A stretch of DNA of 64,000 nt, taken from NCBI RefSeq assembly GCF_018596315.1, contig NZ_JAHEAG010000023.1, positions 58,960 through 122,959 of the forward strand. Reading direction: 5' to 3'. Shown here in pieces: positions 51,831-59,868 of the stretch. Position numbers and translations under genes: made by a program. A model generated the notes under the pieces. That model did not search any database, was not told the origin of the DNA, and was given only the letters and a program-made list of their open reading frames with translations. The stretch's first letter is position 1, and each line of letters opens with the position of its first letter. The stretch is from Bradyrhizobium sp. SRL28. Lineage in GTDB: Bacteria; Pseudomonadota; Alphaproteobacteria; Rhizobiales; Xanthobacteraceae.

Positions 51831-52052
51831 ATGGGACACGAGACGATCGCGCTTGGATATCTCTCAAAAAATATCGAGACGCCGTTTTCAAATTCCGCGC
51901 CAGTCAAAGCAATCGATCGGCACGAACTGTTTTTCCATCTAGATGGATACAGATATCGGGTTACCGTGGAGGCACGCGCGGACAATTTGAGAGAAACGCT
52001 GCGTCAGCTCAGGGAGAGCGGCTCAAGATTCGAGATGATCTATGATTTTTAA
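51831..52052 (+). CDS. Small hypothetical protein between tRNA-Gly and its partial copy
   Basis: 73 aa from the ATG at 51831 (MGHETIALGYLSKNIE); an upstream TTG at 51783 gives 89 aa. It contains VKAIDRHELFFHLDGYRYRVTVEARADNLRETLRQLRESGSRFEMIYDF, which looks like a compact alpha/beta protein. No family recognised. Base composition is more AT-rich than the neighbourhood, and it lies inside the 430 bp between the partial and the intact tRNA-Gly, which suggests foreign origin. Confidence 0.45.
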   Translation: MGHETIALGYLSKNIETPFSNSAPVKAIDRHELFFHLDGYRYRVTVEARADNLRETLRQLRESGSRFEMIYDF

Positions 52053-52107
52053 GCTGCGCCTCGTCGGTGGCCCGACTGGGCGTACGCGGCTCCCGTAGCG
52101 GAAGGCT

Positions 52108-52181
52108 TGGAGCGGGCGAAGGGAATCGAACCCTCGTATGCAGCTTGGGAAGCTGCCGTTCTACCATTGAACTACGCCCGC
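52108..52181 (-). tRNA. tRNA-Gly(CCC)
   Basis: 74 nt on the minus strand. Acceptor stem GCGGGCG / CGCCCGC, D arm GTTCAATGGTAGAAC, anticodon stem GCAGC / GCTGC with loop TTCCCAA (anticodon CCC), T arm GAGGG-TTCGATT-CCCTT, discriminator T and an encoded CCA. It reads the GGG codon. A 3'-half copy lies at 51681-51710 and a 5'-half copy at 54343-54374. Confidence 0.95.
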
Positions 52182-52567
52182 AAGTCCTTGCTCGGACTCA
52201 TAAATTTAATTTCCGCCGATCGGCGTGGCACGGTTTTTGGCACGCGTTTAGTACCGCCCGTAGCAGAAGTTAGAGCAAATCACGTCGCGTTTTGCAATCT
52301 CGCCCGTGGGCCTCCTGGGAGCAGCTACCCTGCTTTGTGTCGACCGGTTGATCGTTCGGATTTGACAGCCTTTTTCTGTGTGCCGCGCTTGCCTTCGATG
52401 GGCAACACATGCCTGCGCGTAGATACATGGCGACGTTCGCCCCGCCGCCCTAAAGGCGGGGCGTAGGGAGGCGGGTAAGGCGGGCATATGTGCAGCAGGT
52501 CCGATGGCGCGCCACCGGAGATTGTGCTTATCTCGCGAGCGCAGACGATTTGAAGGGGACCGGTATC
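52182..52567. other. Non-coding region 5' of tRNA-Gly and before the lipase-like gene
   Basis: 386 bp with no supported gene. It must contain the tRNA-Gly promoter on the minus strand. A TGGCACGG-TTTT-TGGCACG direct repeat (52226-52242) resembles a sigma-54 site but breaks the -12 spacing. The lipase-like gene's promoter may lie near 52500. Confidence 0.45.
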
Positions 52568-54223
52568 ATGGCGAAGAAACCCGCCACGGGTGCAGCGACC
52601 ACCCCAGCGACGCGTGTCGAGCAGCCTATCATTCTCATCCGCGGCTTCGGCGGCCTCGGCGTCGAAGACGAGAAGAAGATCGCCTACCAGGGCTTCAACG
52701 ACGGCACCGTCTATCCGCAGAAAACCGGTGAGAACTATATTTATGAGGGCCTCATCCTGCGCTTCATGAAGTCGCGCTGGATCTACAACGATGCAACCAA
52801 CATCGTCGGCTATTACAACAGCCCGATTGTCCGGGATAAGAACAGCATCCCGGCGGAACTTGCGGGCTTCGATCTCGACCTGTTCTCCGGGCATAAGGTC
52901 GTCATCGATCCGGCAACAGCGCTCAGCCTCGTCAGATCGACGACCGACGTGTGCAAGACCCTATGGGTTTTCCGCTACTACGACCTGGACGATCGCGAGG
53001 ATTTCACACGTTATGGCAACGCGCTCGTGCGCCTCATCACGTTCATCGAAAAGCTGGCTGAGCATAAGCATCAGGCTGTCCCGAAGGTGAACATCATCGC
53101 CCATTCGATGGGCGGGCTTATTGTCCGTGAGGCGGTGCAACGAAGCTATGCCAAAGGCGAGGCCCCCAGGCACATCAACAAGATCGTCACCCTCGGCACC
53201 CCGCACCAGGGCATCTCTTTCCAGCTTCTCAAGGACTGGATCGGGATCGGCGCAGCCGCGGAGCTGGAGCAGTTCAATCCCGACCGGCAGAAAGACCCCA
53301 AGAACCTGGTCGGCTTCAAGAGGTTCGCCGAGCATTTCCCACCTGAACGAACGCTGACTGTGGTCGGCACCAACTACCGCACCTATGGCCCGGCGATCGC
53401 AAGCTGGCTGAACCGCGCCTTCTCAGTCGCCGGCGAGTTCGGCCCCAATTACAATCGCAGCGATGGCCTCGTGAAACAGACTTACGCGCAACTCCCCGGG
53501 GCGCCGCGCACCTTCGTGCACAAATGCCATGGCGGCCCCGATTCGCTCGTCACCTCCCGCGAGACCTTCGAGGTGGCGACGCGTTTCTTCTTCGGAAACA
53601 TCAAGGTGCGGCTAAATCTCCTGAAGGCGAAGGTGAAGCGCGGAAAGGATCTGTTCGGCAAGAGCGAATTCTTCTTCGGGGTCAGCATCAAGCCGCGACG
53701 CGTCGATTTCGAGTTGTTCCATCAGAGCGCCGAGGCCGAGAACTGCTACGGGCCCTTCAGCAAAGAAGACTTGAGCGACAAGAGCACGGACGGGGTGTCG
53801 TTCAACTGGGTGAACGGGGACAATGGCGAGCGCCTGATCTGGGAAGGCTGGCTCGATACGGGCGCGAGCGCGCTCGCACCTGAAAGAACGCGCGAGGGCA
53901 CGAAGGCTGGCGACGCGCAAAAGGCCGCACAGCCCAACGACATCGTCATACGGCTCGATTTCTACCTCGGCGAACGCGATCTCTTCGGTATCGGATTTTC
54001 CGACAACGTCGTCTTCCGCAAGCAATATTACGCGCGGGCCGTGTTCGACGACGTCAGCAATCTGGCGACCCTGCGCCAGCTGGTGTTGCATACCGGAGAG
54101 GATTTCACGGATCCCGAGCAAACCAAGCCCATGCGTCAGAAAAAAAGCCCTACCGATTGGGAATTCGACATTACCGGCACCGGTTTCGACGCAACCTTCG
54201 GCCTCACCTTCGCCGTGGTCTGA
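52568..54223 (+). CDS. Lipase/esterase-like alpha/beta hydrolase with extra C-terminal domain
   Basis: 551 aa from the ATG at 52568 (MAKKPATGAA); the frame is open to 52490. PIILIRGFGGLGV (20-32) is the oxyanion-strand region; IIAHSMGGLI (176-185) holds the nucleophile Ser180; VTLGTPHQGISF follows. Asp299 (NRSDGLV) and His321 (KCHGGPD) are fitting triad partners. Residues about 345-551 form a separate beta-rich domain (FFGVSIKPRRVDFELF, DIVIRLDFYLGERDLFG, WEFDITGTGFDATFGLTF) that I do not recognise. No signal peptide, so it is cytosolic or exported by a special system. It is the only gene between tRNA-Gly and its 5'-half copy, so likely acquired. Confidence 0.7.
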   Translation: MAKKPATGAATTPATRVEQPIILIRGFGGLGVEDEKKIAYQGFNDGTVYPQKTGENYIYEGLILRFMKSRWIYNDATNIVGYYNSPIVRDKNSIPAELAGFDLDLFSGHKVVIDPATALSLVRSTTDVCKTLWVFRYYDLDDREDFTRYGNALVRLITFIEKLAEHKHQAVPKVNIIAHSMGGLIVREAVQRSYAKGEAPRHINKIVTLGTPHQGISFQLLKDWIGIGAAAELEQFNPDRQKDPKNLVGFKRFAEHFPPERTLTVVGTNYRTYGPAIASWLNRAFSVAGEFGPNYNRSDGLVKQTYAQLPGAPRTFVHKCHGGPDSLVTSRETFEVATRFFFGNIKVRLNLLKAKVKRGKDLFGKSEFFFGVSIKPRRVDFELFHQSAEAENCYGPFSKEDLSDKSTDGVSFNWVNGDNGERLIWEGWLDTGASALAPERTREGTKAGDAQKAAQPNDIVIRLDFYLGERDLFGIGFSDNVVFRKQYYARAVFDDVSNLATLRQLVLHTGEDFTDPEQTKPMRQKKSPTDWEFDITGTGFDATFGLTFAVV

Positions 54224-54342
54224 GGTGGGGTTTCGACCACGTCGAGTATGCGATGTGTACAGGCAAGGGCATAGGCGCGGGGCTTTAGTAGGTTTATTTA
54301 GCCTGTCCCACGGCGCCGGCTGGCTGCGATAGCGCTGCTGTT

Positions 54343-54374
54343 AAGCTGCAGTTCTGCCATTGAACTACGCCCGC
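54343..54374 (-). repeat. Partial copy of the 5' half of tRNA-Gly
   Basis: 32 bp (AAGCTGC...CTACGCCCGC on the plus strand) match positions 52150-52181 of the intact tRNA-Gly with two mismatches, same orientation. It corresponds to the 5' acceptor strand through the anticodon stem; the anticodon and 3' half are not present. Confidence 0.85.
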
Positions 54375-54408
54375 GGAAGCCTCTTTAGTTTTGAGCACAA
54401 TCTCCGCG

Positions 54409-54468
54409 CAAACGCTATCGCGTTTGTCACGAGGGAAAACCGGCATCCACTTTTCCGGATTATGCTCG
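54409..54468. repeat. Dispersed rhizobial repeat (AAACGCTATCGCGTTT...TTTTCCGGAT type)
   Basis: GCAAACGCTATCGCGTTTG hairpin followed by GAAAACCGGCATCCACTTTTCCGGATTATGC. This is a familiar intergenic element in Bradyrhizobium and relatives. A shortened relative is near 1797. Confidence 0.65.
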
Positions 54469-54576
54469 TCCCGTGACTAGCCGACCTCGCGCCGTCCGCC
54501 TAAGCGTTTCCGTTCCTCTCCCCCGCCTCACCGTTAACATCCCAAAATTCCGGGTGCGCTCTTTCACGCCGATGCT

Positions 54577-55182
54577 ATGATCCGTCTCGGGGCTTGGTGG
54601 CGTATGACGGGGCGCGGCTACAGCATTTTTGACACGGGGATCGGTCGCTGCGGCATCGCGTGGGGGCCGGCAGGCATCATTGGCGTGCAGCTTCCTGAAG
54701 TACGCGAGATCGATACGCGGCGGCGGCTGTTTCAGTTTTATCCGGATGCGCGCGAACTTCGGCCTCCCTCGAATGTCCAGGTTGCAATCGAAGGCATCAC
54801 AGCGCTATTGCGCGGGGCGGCATGCGATTTCGCCGAGGTCGCGCTTGATATGACCGGCATTCCCGCCTTCACCCAGCGCGTTTATGCCTATGCGCGCGCG
54901 ATCCCGCGCGGGGAAACCCGGACCTATGCGGAAATTGCCTCGGCCTTACGCGCATCCGGCGCGGTCTATTCGGTGACGCAGGCGATCGGCCGCAACCCCT
55001 TCATGATCATCGTGCCCTGCCATCGCGTGCTCGAGGCGGGCAACTATGCCGACAAGATCTCGCCGCACGGCGGCGCGATCTCCAAGCGCCGGCTGCTGTC
55101 GATCGAGGGCACCAGCCCCACCTCCAGCAAGACGCTGTTCGACGTGCTGATGCCCGTTGCACCGCCGCGGGCCCATAACTAG
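54577..55182 (+). CDS. ogt: Methylated-DNA--protein-cysteine methyltransferase
   Basis: 201 aa. It removes O6-methylguanine lesions by suicide transfer to Cys148 in IIVPCHRVLE. IPRGETRTYAEIASAL is the HTH-like DNA-binding part, and VTQAIGRNPF precedes the active site. The N-terminal part (1-85) is the variable ribonuclease-like domain. A start at 54604 (MTGRGYSIF) is also possible. It is upstream of an AraC-type regulator nine bp away, so the two may form an Ada-like repair unit in split form. Confidence 0.93.
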   Translation: MIRLGAWWRMTGRGYSIFDTGIGRCGIAWGPAGIIGVQLPEVREIDTRRRLFQFYPDARELRPPSNVQVAIEGITALLRGAACDFAEVALDMTGIPAFTQRVYAYARAIPRGETRTYAEIASALRASGAVYSVTQAIGRNPFMIIVPCHRVLEAGNYADKISPHGGAISKRRLLSIEGTSPTSSKTLFDVLMPVAPPRAHN

Positions 55183-55191
55183 ATCTGCGGG

Positions 55192-56031
55192 ATGAACGCG
55201 ACCACGCTCATTGAGCGCAAATTCATATCCGTGTCCGATTTTCGCTGCAGCGCGGGGCCCGGCGACACGCCGTTTGCGGAGCAGCATCGCGGCCACTCGA
55301 TCTCCTATGTGCGCAAGGGCAGTTTTGGCCTGCATTGCCGCGGCAAGTTCAGCGAACTGGTCGCCGGATCGGTGCTGATCGGCCATCCCGGCGACGAATA
55401 TACCTGCACCCACGAGCACGTCTGCGGCGACGAATGCCTGTCGTTCTTCATTAGTCCCGAACTGGTGGAAGCGCTCGGCGACAGCGGGGCGCCCTGGCAG
55501 GTCGGCGCCGTGCCGCCGTTGCCGGAACTGGTGGTGCTCGGGGAGCTGGCGCAATCGGCAGCAGATGGCAGCAGCGACATCGGTCTCGACGAGATCGGTC
55601 AGGTGCTGGCGAGCCGTTTTGTCGAGGTGGCTTCCGGCAAACCGCGCAAACCCGGCCCTGAGGCTGCGCGCGACCGTCGCCGCGCGGTGGAGACCGCGCT
55701 GTGGATCGATGCGAACTCGCACCGCCAGATCAATCTGGATGATGCCGCTGCCCAGGCCGGGATCAGCCCGTTCCACTTCCTGCGGCTGTTCTCGGAGGTG
55801 CTCGGCGTCACCCCGCATCAATATCTGGTGCGCTCGCGGCTGCGCCATGCCGCGCGGCGGCTGGCCGACGACGACAGCCCGGTCACCGATATCGCCTACG
55901 ATGTCGGCTTTGCGGACTTGTCCAATTTCGTGCGGACGTTTGGCCGAGCCGCCGGCGCCTCGCCGCTGAAGTTCCGCCAGGCCTCGCGGGGCAAGCGCAA
56001 GATTTTCCAAGAACGGCTGGCCCTCCACTAG
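55192..56031 (+). CDS. AraC family transcriptional regulator
   Basis: 279 aa. The N-terminal part (1-170) is a cupin-like sensor (HRGHSISYVRKGSFGLHCRGKF) with several Cys and His (CTHEHVCGDECLSFF) that could bind metal. The C-terminal double HTH includes INLDDAAAQAGISPFHFLRLFSEVLGVTPHQYLVRSRLRHAARRL and VTDIAYDVGFADLSNFVRTFGRAAGASP. It lies immediately after ogt and before VOC, SRPBCC and DUF1579-like genes, all same strand, which it may regulate. Confidence 0.9.
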   Translation: MNATTLIERKFISVSDFRCSAGPGDTPFAEQHRGHSISYVRKGSFGLHCRGKFSELVAGSVLIGHPGDEYTCTHEHVCGDECLSFFISPELVEALGDSGAPWQVGAVPPLPELVVLGELAQSAADGSSDIGLDEIGQVLASRFVEVASGKPRKPGPEAARDRRRAVETALWIDANSHRQINLDDAAAQAGISPFHFLRLFSEVLGVTPHQYLVRSRLRHAARRLADDDSPVTDIAYDVGFADLSNFVRTFGRAAGASPLKFRQASRGKRKIFQERLALH

Positions 56032-56083
56032 CTAGGCTTTCTCCAGACCGCGCGACTTCGCGCGCTTTGAACTGGAGAATATC

Positions 56084-56443
56084 ATGTACGACCACATCGG
56101 ATTACGCGTCGGAGACCTCGACGCCAGCGTGCGCTTCTATACGGCCGCGCTCGCGCCTCTCGGCTTCGTGCTGTGCTCACGCGACGATTCCGGCGCGGGC
56201 TTTGGCCCGAAGGACGCGCCCGCGCTCTGGCTGCATCTGCACAAGGGATCGGCCGGCTCGGCCGCGCATGTCGCGTTCCGCGCCAAGGATCACGTGGCGA
56301 TCCAGAAATTCCACGCTGAAGGCCTGAAGGCCGGAGGCCGCGACAATGGCGGCGCCGGGCCGCGGGCGGATTACAGCCCGACCTACTTTGCGGCGTTCCT
56401 GATCGACCCCGACGGCAACAATGTCGAGGCGGTTTGCACGTGA
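56084..56443 (+). CDS. VOC family (glyoxalase-like) protein
   Basis: 119 aa. One beta-alpha-beta-beta-beta module repeated: MYDHIGLRVGDLDASVRFYTAALAPLGF and PTYFAAFLIDPDGNNVEAVCT, with His4 and Glu115 as probable metal ligands. The reaction is unknown; common neighbours include AraC regulators. CTGGAGAATATC gives a good ribosome binding site. Confidence 0.9.
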   Translation: MYDHIGLRVGDLDASVRFYTAALAPLGFVLCSRDDSGAGFGPKDAPALWLHLHKGSAGSAAHVAFRAKDHVAIQKFHAEGLKAGGRDNGGAGPRADYSPTYFAAFLIDPDGNNVEAVCT

Positions 56444-56459
56444 TGCGCCACGCCCCCCA

Positions 56460-56546
56460 CCGTCATTGCGAGGAGCGCAAGCGACGAAGCAATCCATGCC
56501 TCAGCAAGTGGCGAGATGGATTGCTTCGCTTCGCTCGCAATGACGG
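56460..56546. repeat. Palindromic repeat (CGTCATTGCGAG type)
   Basis: CCGTCATTGCGAGGAGCGC...GCAATCCAT (left) and ATGGATTGCTTCG...CTCGCAATGACGG (right) are complementary. The same type occurs at 58073-58187. It lies between VOC and SRPBCC genes. Confidence 0.88.
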
Positions 56547-56581
56547 CTGAACGTTCATCCTCTTTCAACAAGGACTTACCC

Positions 56582-56983
56582 ATGGCCTCCATCCACAAAG
56601 AAATCCTCATCGACGCCTCCCCTGACCACGTCTGGGACGCGCTGCGCGATTTCGGCACGCTGCATACGCGGCTGGTGCCCGGCTTCGTGACCGACACCAA
56701 ACTCGACGGCGACGCGCGCATCGTCACGTTCGCCAACGGCACAGTAGCGCGCGAGATCCTGGTCGATTGCGACGACCGCAAGCGGCGGCTGGTCTATGCC
56801 GTTGTCAGCGAACGTATCAAGCAGCACAGCGCCTCGGCACAGGTTTTCGCCGAAAGCGACGGGCGCACCCGCTTCGTGTGGATCGCCGACGTGCTGCCGA
56901 ACGAGATCGCGCCCTACATGGATGCGCAGATGGATCTGGGCCTGCTCGCGATGCAAAAAGCATTGGGACGTAGCGCGGCATGA
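56582..56983 (+). CDS. SRPBCC (START-like) protein
   Basis: 133 aa from the ATG at 56582 (MASIHKEILIDASPDHVWDAL); an ATG at 56516 lies in the repeat. The helix-grip fold of SRPBCC proteins is shown by ILIDASPDHVWDALRDFGTLHTRLVPGF and DGRTRFVWIADVLPNEIAPYM. It binds a hydrophobic ligand or catalyses its change. The stop overlaps the next gene's ATG (ATGA). Confidence 0.88.
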   Translation: MASIHKEILIDASPDHVWDALRDFGTLHTRLVPGFVTDTKLDGDARIVTFANGTVAREILVDCDDRKRRLVYAVVSERIKQHSASAQVFAESDGRTRFVWIADVLPNEIAPYMDAQMDLGLLAMQKALGRSAA

Positions 56984-57510
56984 TATCAGCATTTCTCGAC
57001 GCCCTCGGCGCGGACGGCCCCTCGGCCGACCGCGCCGGCAAGATGGATCTCTACGGCCGCTTCGTCGGCTCCTGGGATCTCGATGTCAGGCAATTTTCCG
57101 AGGACGGCACCGAGCGCCGCCGCGCCGGCGAATGGCATTTCGGCTGGGCGCTGGAGGGGCGCGCGATCCAGGATGTCTGGATCGTGCCGCCGCGCGGCGA
57201 ACTGCGGCACGGCGATGCCGCGGCCAATTTCAACTCGTATGGCACCACGCTGCGGGTCTACGATCCCGATATCGACGCGTGGCGGATTCAGTGGACCGAC
57301 CCGGTGACGCGGAATTTCCTGCAGATGATCGGCCGGGCGGAAGGTCGTGACATCGTGCAATTGGGCACACGGCCGGACGGCCAGCTGGCCCGCTGGAGTT
57401 TTGCAGACATCACCGCCGATTCATTTCTGTGGCGCGGCGAAATCTCGGCGGATGCGGGCGCGACATGGCGCGTCGTCACCGAGTTCACCGCCCGCCGCAG
57501 GAAAACGTGA
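56980..57510 (+). CDS. DUF1579-like/lipocalin-type hypothetical protein
   Basis: 176 aa, start ATG at 56980 overlapping the SRPBCC stop. MDLYGRFVGSWDLDVRQFSEDGTERRRAGEWHFGWALEGRAIQDVW and SYGTTLRVYDPDIDAWRIQWTDPV form a calycin-like beta-barrel series. Ligand unknown. With its overlapped neighbour it probably forms one translational unit. Confidence 0.75.
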   Translation: MISAFLDALGADGPSADRAGKMDLYGRFVGSWDLDVRQFSEDGTERRRAGEWHFGWALEGRAIQDVWIVPPRGELRHGDAAANFNSYGTTLRVYDPDIDAWRIQWTDPVTRNFLQMIGRAEGRDIVQLGTRPDGQLARWSFADITADSFLWRGEISADAGATWRVVTEFTARRRKT

Positions 57511-57607
57511 TCTTTCTCACAGATCGGTTCCTTGCTCGCTCCTAGCCTCGGCGTGTGCGTCCGAATGGCGCCGCGCCCGCGGCCGCCCGCGCATGAGGAA
57601 CAGAACC

Positions 57608-58066
57608 ATGACTGGAGCTGACAAGGTCGTCTGCCACGCAGCCACGCTGCTTTTGCTGTTCACCCTGACTTCGATGCCGGCAAAGGCGCAGTTCGGAGGC
57701 GGCGGAGGTGGCGGCCAAGACATGATGACGCAGATGGCGCCGATGCTTGAAATGATGAAGGCGAAAATGGGCAAGCGCCGCTTCGCCATGATGATGCAGA
57801 CCATGGGTCCGATGATGAGCCGCATGATGGAAGGCGGCGGCGGGTTCGGCGGCATTCCCGCCGGGTTCGGCGGCGGTTATGGCGGCGGCTATGTGCCCGA
57901 AGGTTACGGCGTGAACTACGGTGGCATGAATATAGGTGGCGGCGGCGACTTCATGGGCATGCTCGGCGGCGCTGGCGGCGGCGAGCTGATGAGCATGGTC
58001 CCGCAACTGATGCGCATGGCCAATGTCGGCGGCGGCCGTCACGGCCGGCGGCGCACGCGGCGGTAA
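57608..58066 (+). CDS. Exported Met- and Gly-rich protein
   Basis: 152 aa from the ATG at 57608 with AGGAAC nearby; upstream frame to 57347 is shadow. Signal peptide 1-28 (LLLLFTLTSMPAKAQF). Then Gly runs (FGGGGGGGQD), a Met-dense stretch (MMTQMAPMLEMMKAKMGKRRFAMMMQTMGPMMSRMM, about 38-76), GGYGGGY repeats, and a basic tail GGGRHGRRRTRR. Met clusters can bind Cu(I) or give flexible hydrophobic surfaces; either is a guess. No homologue recognised. Confidence 0.6.
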   Translation: MTGADKVVCHAATLLLLFTLTSMPAKAQFGGGGGGGQDMMTQMAPMLEMMKAKMGKRRFAMMMQTMGPMMSRMMEGGGGFGGIPAGFGGGYGGGYVPEGYGVNYGGMNIGGGGDFMGMLGGAGGGELMSMVPQLMRMANVGGGRHGRRRTRR

Positions 58067-58072
58067 GTAGTT

Positions 58073-58187
58073 CCGTCATTGCGAGCGAAGCGAAGCAATC
58101 CATCTTTCCGCACGCGAGGATAGATGGATTGCTTCGCGCTGCCTGTCTTCGGGCGCGCATTCGCGCGACCCGTTGGCTCGCAATGAC
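58073..58187. repeat. Palindromic repeat (CGTCATTGCGAG type, second copy)
   Basis: CCGTCATTGCGAGCGAAGCG...GCAATCCATC pairs with GATGGATTGCTTCGCG...GCTCGCAATGACG. It lies between convergent genes and differs from 56460 in the interior. Confidence 0.88.
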
Positions 58188-58189
58188 GA

Positions 58190-59629
58190 TCAAGACAGCG
58201 CCGGCTTCACCACGGCCACAGGCTGCTTCGGCCCCCAACGGGTCAGCATCACGCTGACGCACGACAGCACACCGAGCAATACCATCGAGGCCGCCGCGAG
58301 CTTGAAGAAGTCCTGTGCGGTCGCGTCATGCGTCGACAGCCACCAGCCGCCAGCGCCGATAAACAGCAACCGCGCGGTCTGCGCCAGCACCGGGCCGATC
58401 ACCTTGGCCGCACCCTGCGATGAAAAATAGCACGTGGTGGAAAGGCCGAGGAAAGCATACATCGGCGCCGCCGTAGACAGATATTGTCGGCTTGCGGCCC
58501 GCACGCTCGCATCGTCGGTGAAAAGATTCACCCAGATGTCGGGGAATACAGCAATGAAGCTCGCGGCCGTGCCGACCGAAACGAAGGCGACGAGCCCCGC
58601 GATCCAGCAGATCCTGCGGGCCCGCGCGATGCGCTGCGCACCGATGGCCATGCCGACCATCGGCACCGAGGCGATGCCGACCGCGAAGGCGATCGAGATC
58701 AGCATGAATTCGAGCCGTGCGCCGACGCCGTAGCCGGCGAGAATCTCGGTGCCGAAACGCGCCAGCATGTAGGTGAAGATGCTGATCGTCAGCACCGACT
58801 GCAGCGGTGAGAAGCAGGCAATGGCGCCGACCTTGAGAATGTCGATGAACATCGCCCATCGAATGCGAAGCCCGCGGATTTTCGGAATGACGCGCGCGCG
58901 TCCGGAAAACAGATACCAGGACATCACGGCGATGCTGATCAGATAGGCGATCAACGAGCCCGCCGCGACGCCGCGCATGCCGAATTGCGGGATCGGGCCG
59001 AGGCCCAGGCCCAGCGTGCCGCCGAGAATGATCTGGCAAATGGCCGACGAGAGCATCATGAGCGACGGCAGCTTCATGTTGCCGGTGCCTCGCAAAATGC
59101 CGGACATCGTGTTCATCAGCCACGGCACCACCGCGCCGCCGAAGAAAATCTGCGTATAGGCGACCGCCTGCGTCAGCACGTTGCCGCGGCCGCCGAGCAA
59201 TTCCAGAAGCGCGGGGCCGAAGATCAGCATGCCCAGCATGAAGGTCAGGCCGAAGCAGAGGCCGATCAACAGCGCATGCGCGGCCAATGTAGAGGCGCGG
59301 TCGATATCGCCGGCGCCGAGCGCCCGCGCAATCGCCGAGGCCACGCCGCCGCCCATGGCGCCGCCCGACATGGTCATGGTCAGGATCACGATCGGAAACA
59401 CCAGCGCCATGGCGGCCAGCGATTCCACGCCCAAGCGCCCGATATAGGAGGTCTCGGCGATCACGACGCAGGTGCCGGCGGTCAGCGCGATCACGTTCGG
59501 CCAGGCCAGCCACAGCAGCGTGCGCAGGATCGGGCCGTCGACCAACGCGTTCTTCAACGGCGCTTCCGGCGGCGGAAGCAGGCGTTCCTTCTCGTCGACG
59601 GGAATTTCGGCAACGCCGAGGTCGGACAT
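58190..59629 (-). CDS. MATE family efflux transporter (second copy)
   Basis: 479 aa from the ATG at 59629 (MSDLGVAEIPVDEKERLLP); the frame extends to 59788 without a good start. About twelve transmembrane segments: LRTLLWLAWPNVIALTAGTCVVIAETSYIGRLG in TM1-2, GGGVASAIARALGAGD, PWLMNTMSGILRGTGNMKLP, and the second half FGTEILAGYGVGARLEFMLISI. A MATE antiporter of the NorM/DinF type. The substrate is not predictable. Divergent from the sugar-dehydrogenase-like lipoprotein gene. Confidence 0.92.
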   Translation of the reverse strand: MSDLGVAEIPVDEKERLLPPPEAPLKNALVDGPILRTLLWLAWPNVIALTAGTCVVIAETSYIGRLGVESLAAMALVFPIVILTMTMSGGAMGGGVASAIARALGAGDIDRASTLAAHALLIGLCFGLTFMLGMLIFGPALLELLGGRGNVLTQAVAYTQIFFGGAVVPWLMNTMSGILRGTGNMKLPSLMMLSSAICQIILGGTLGLGLGPIPQFGMRGVAAGSLIAYLISIAVMSWYLFSGRARVIPKIRGLRIRWAMFIDILKVGAIACFSPLQSVLTISIFTYMLARFGTEILAGYGVGARLEFMLISIAFAVGIASVPMVGMAIGAQRIARARRICWIAGLVAFVSVGTAASFIAVFPDIWVNLFTDDASVRAASRQYLSTAAPMYAFLGLSTTCYFSSQGAAKVIGPVLAQTARLLFIGAGGWWLSTHDATAQDFFKLAAASMVLLGVLSCVSVMLTRWGPKQPVAVVKPALS

Positions 59630-59868
59630 TTCTGCTCCCGCGCCGCGGATTTGGTTCCACGGCGCGCTGCTTCCTAGCACGGCGGGGGTCGATTCCACGT
59701 GCGCCGGGCGCAATGGGGGCCTGCGGGATTGTGCTGCAGGGCCGCGCTCTGTCCTCCACTTGAGCGCGAGGCGCGCCCGGGCGGCCATTTCACGGGGAAT
59801 TCATGCCGTCCCCACGAACGTTTGAGGCGGCATCGCATTGGTATGGCGACACCCCAGGGAACCCCATC

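Larger units (their letters stand above)
54224..54576. other. Spacer with tRNA fragment and dispersed repeat
   Basis: 353 bp with no gene. It contains the 5'-half tRNA-Gly copy (54343-54374) and a rhizobial dispersed repeat (54409-54468), then an AT/CT-rich leader of the ogt gene. Confidence 0.6.

Noticed and set aside
52226..52242. Sigma-54-like site TGGCACGGTTTTTGGCA
   Set aside because: The GC of the -12 box is displaced by one base relative to the -24 GG, and TTGG replaces TTGC. No RpoN-dependent type gene follows.
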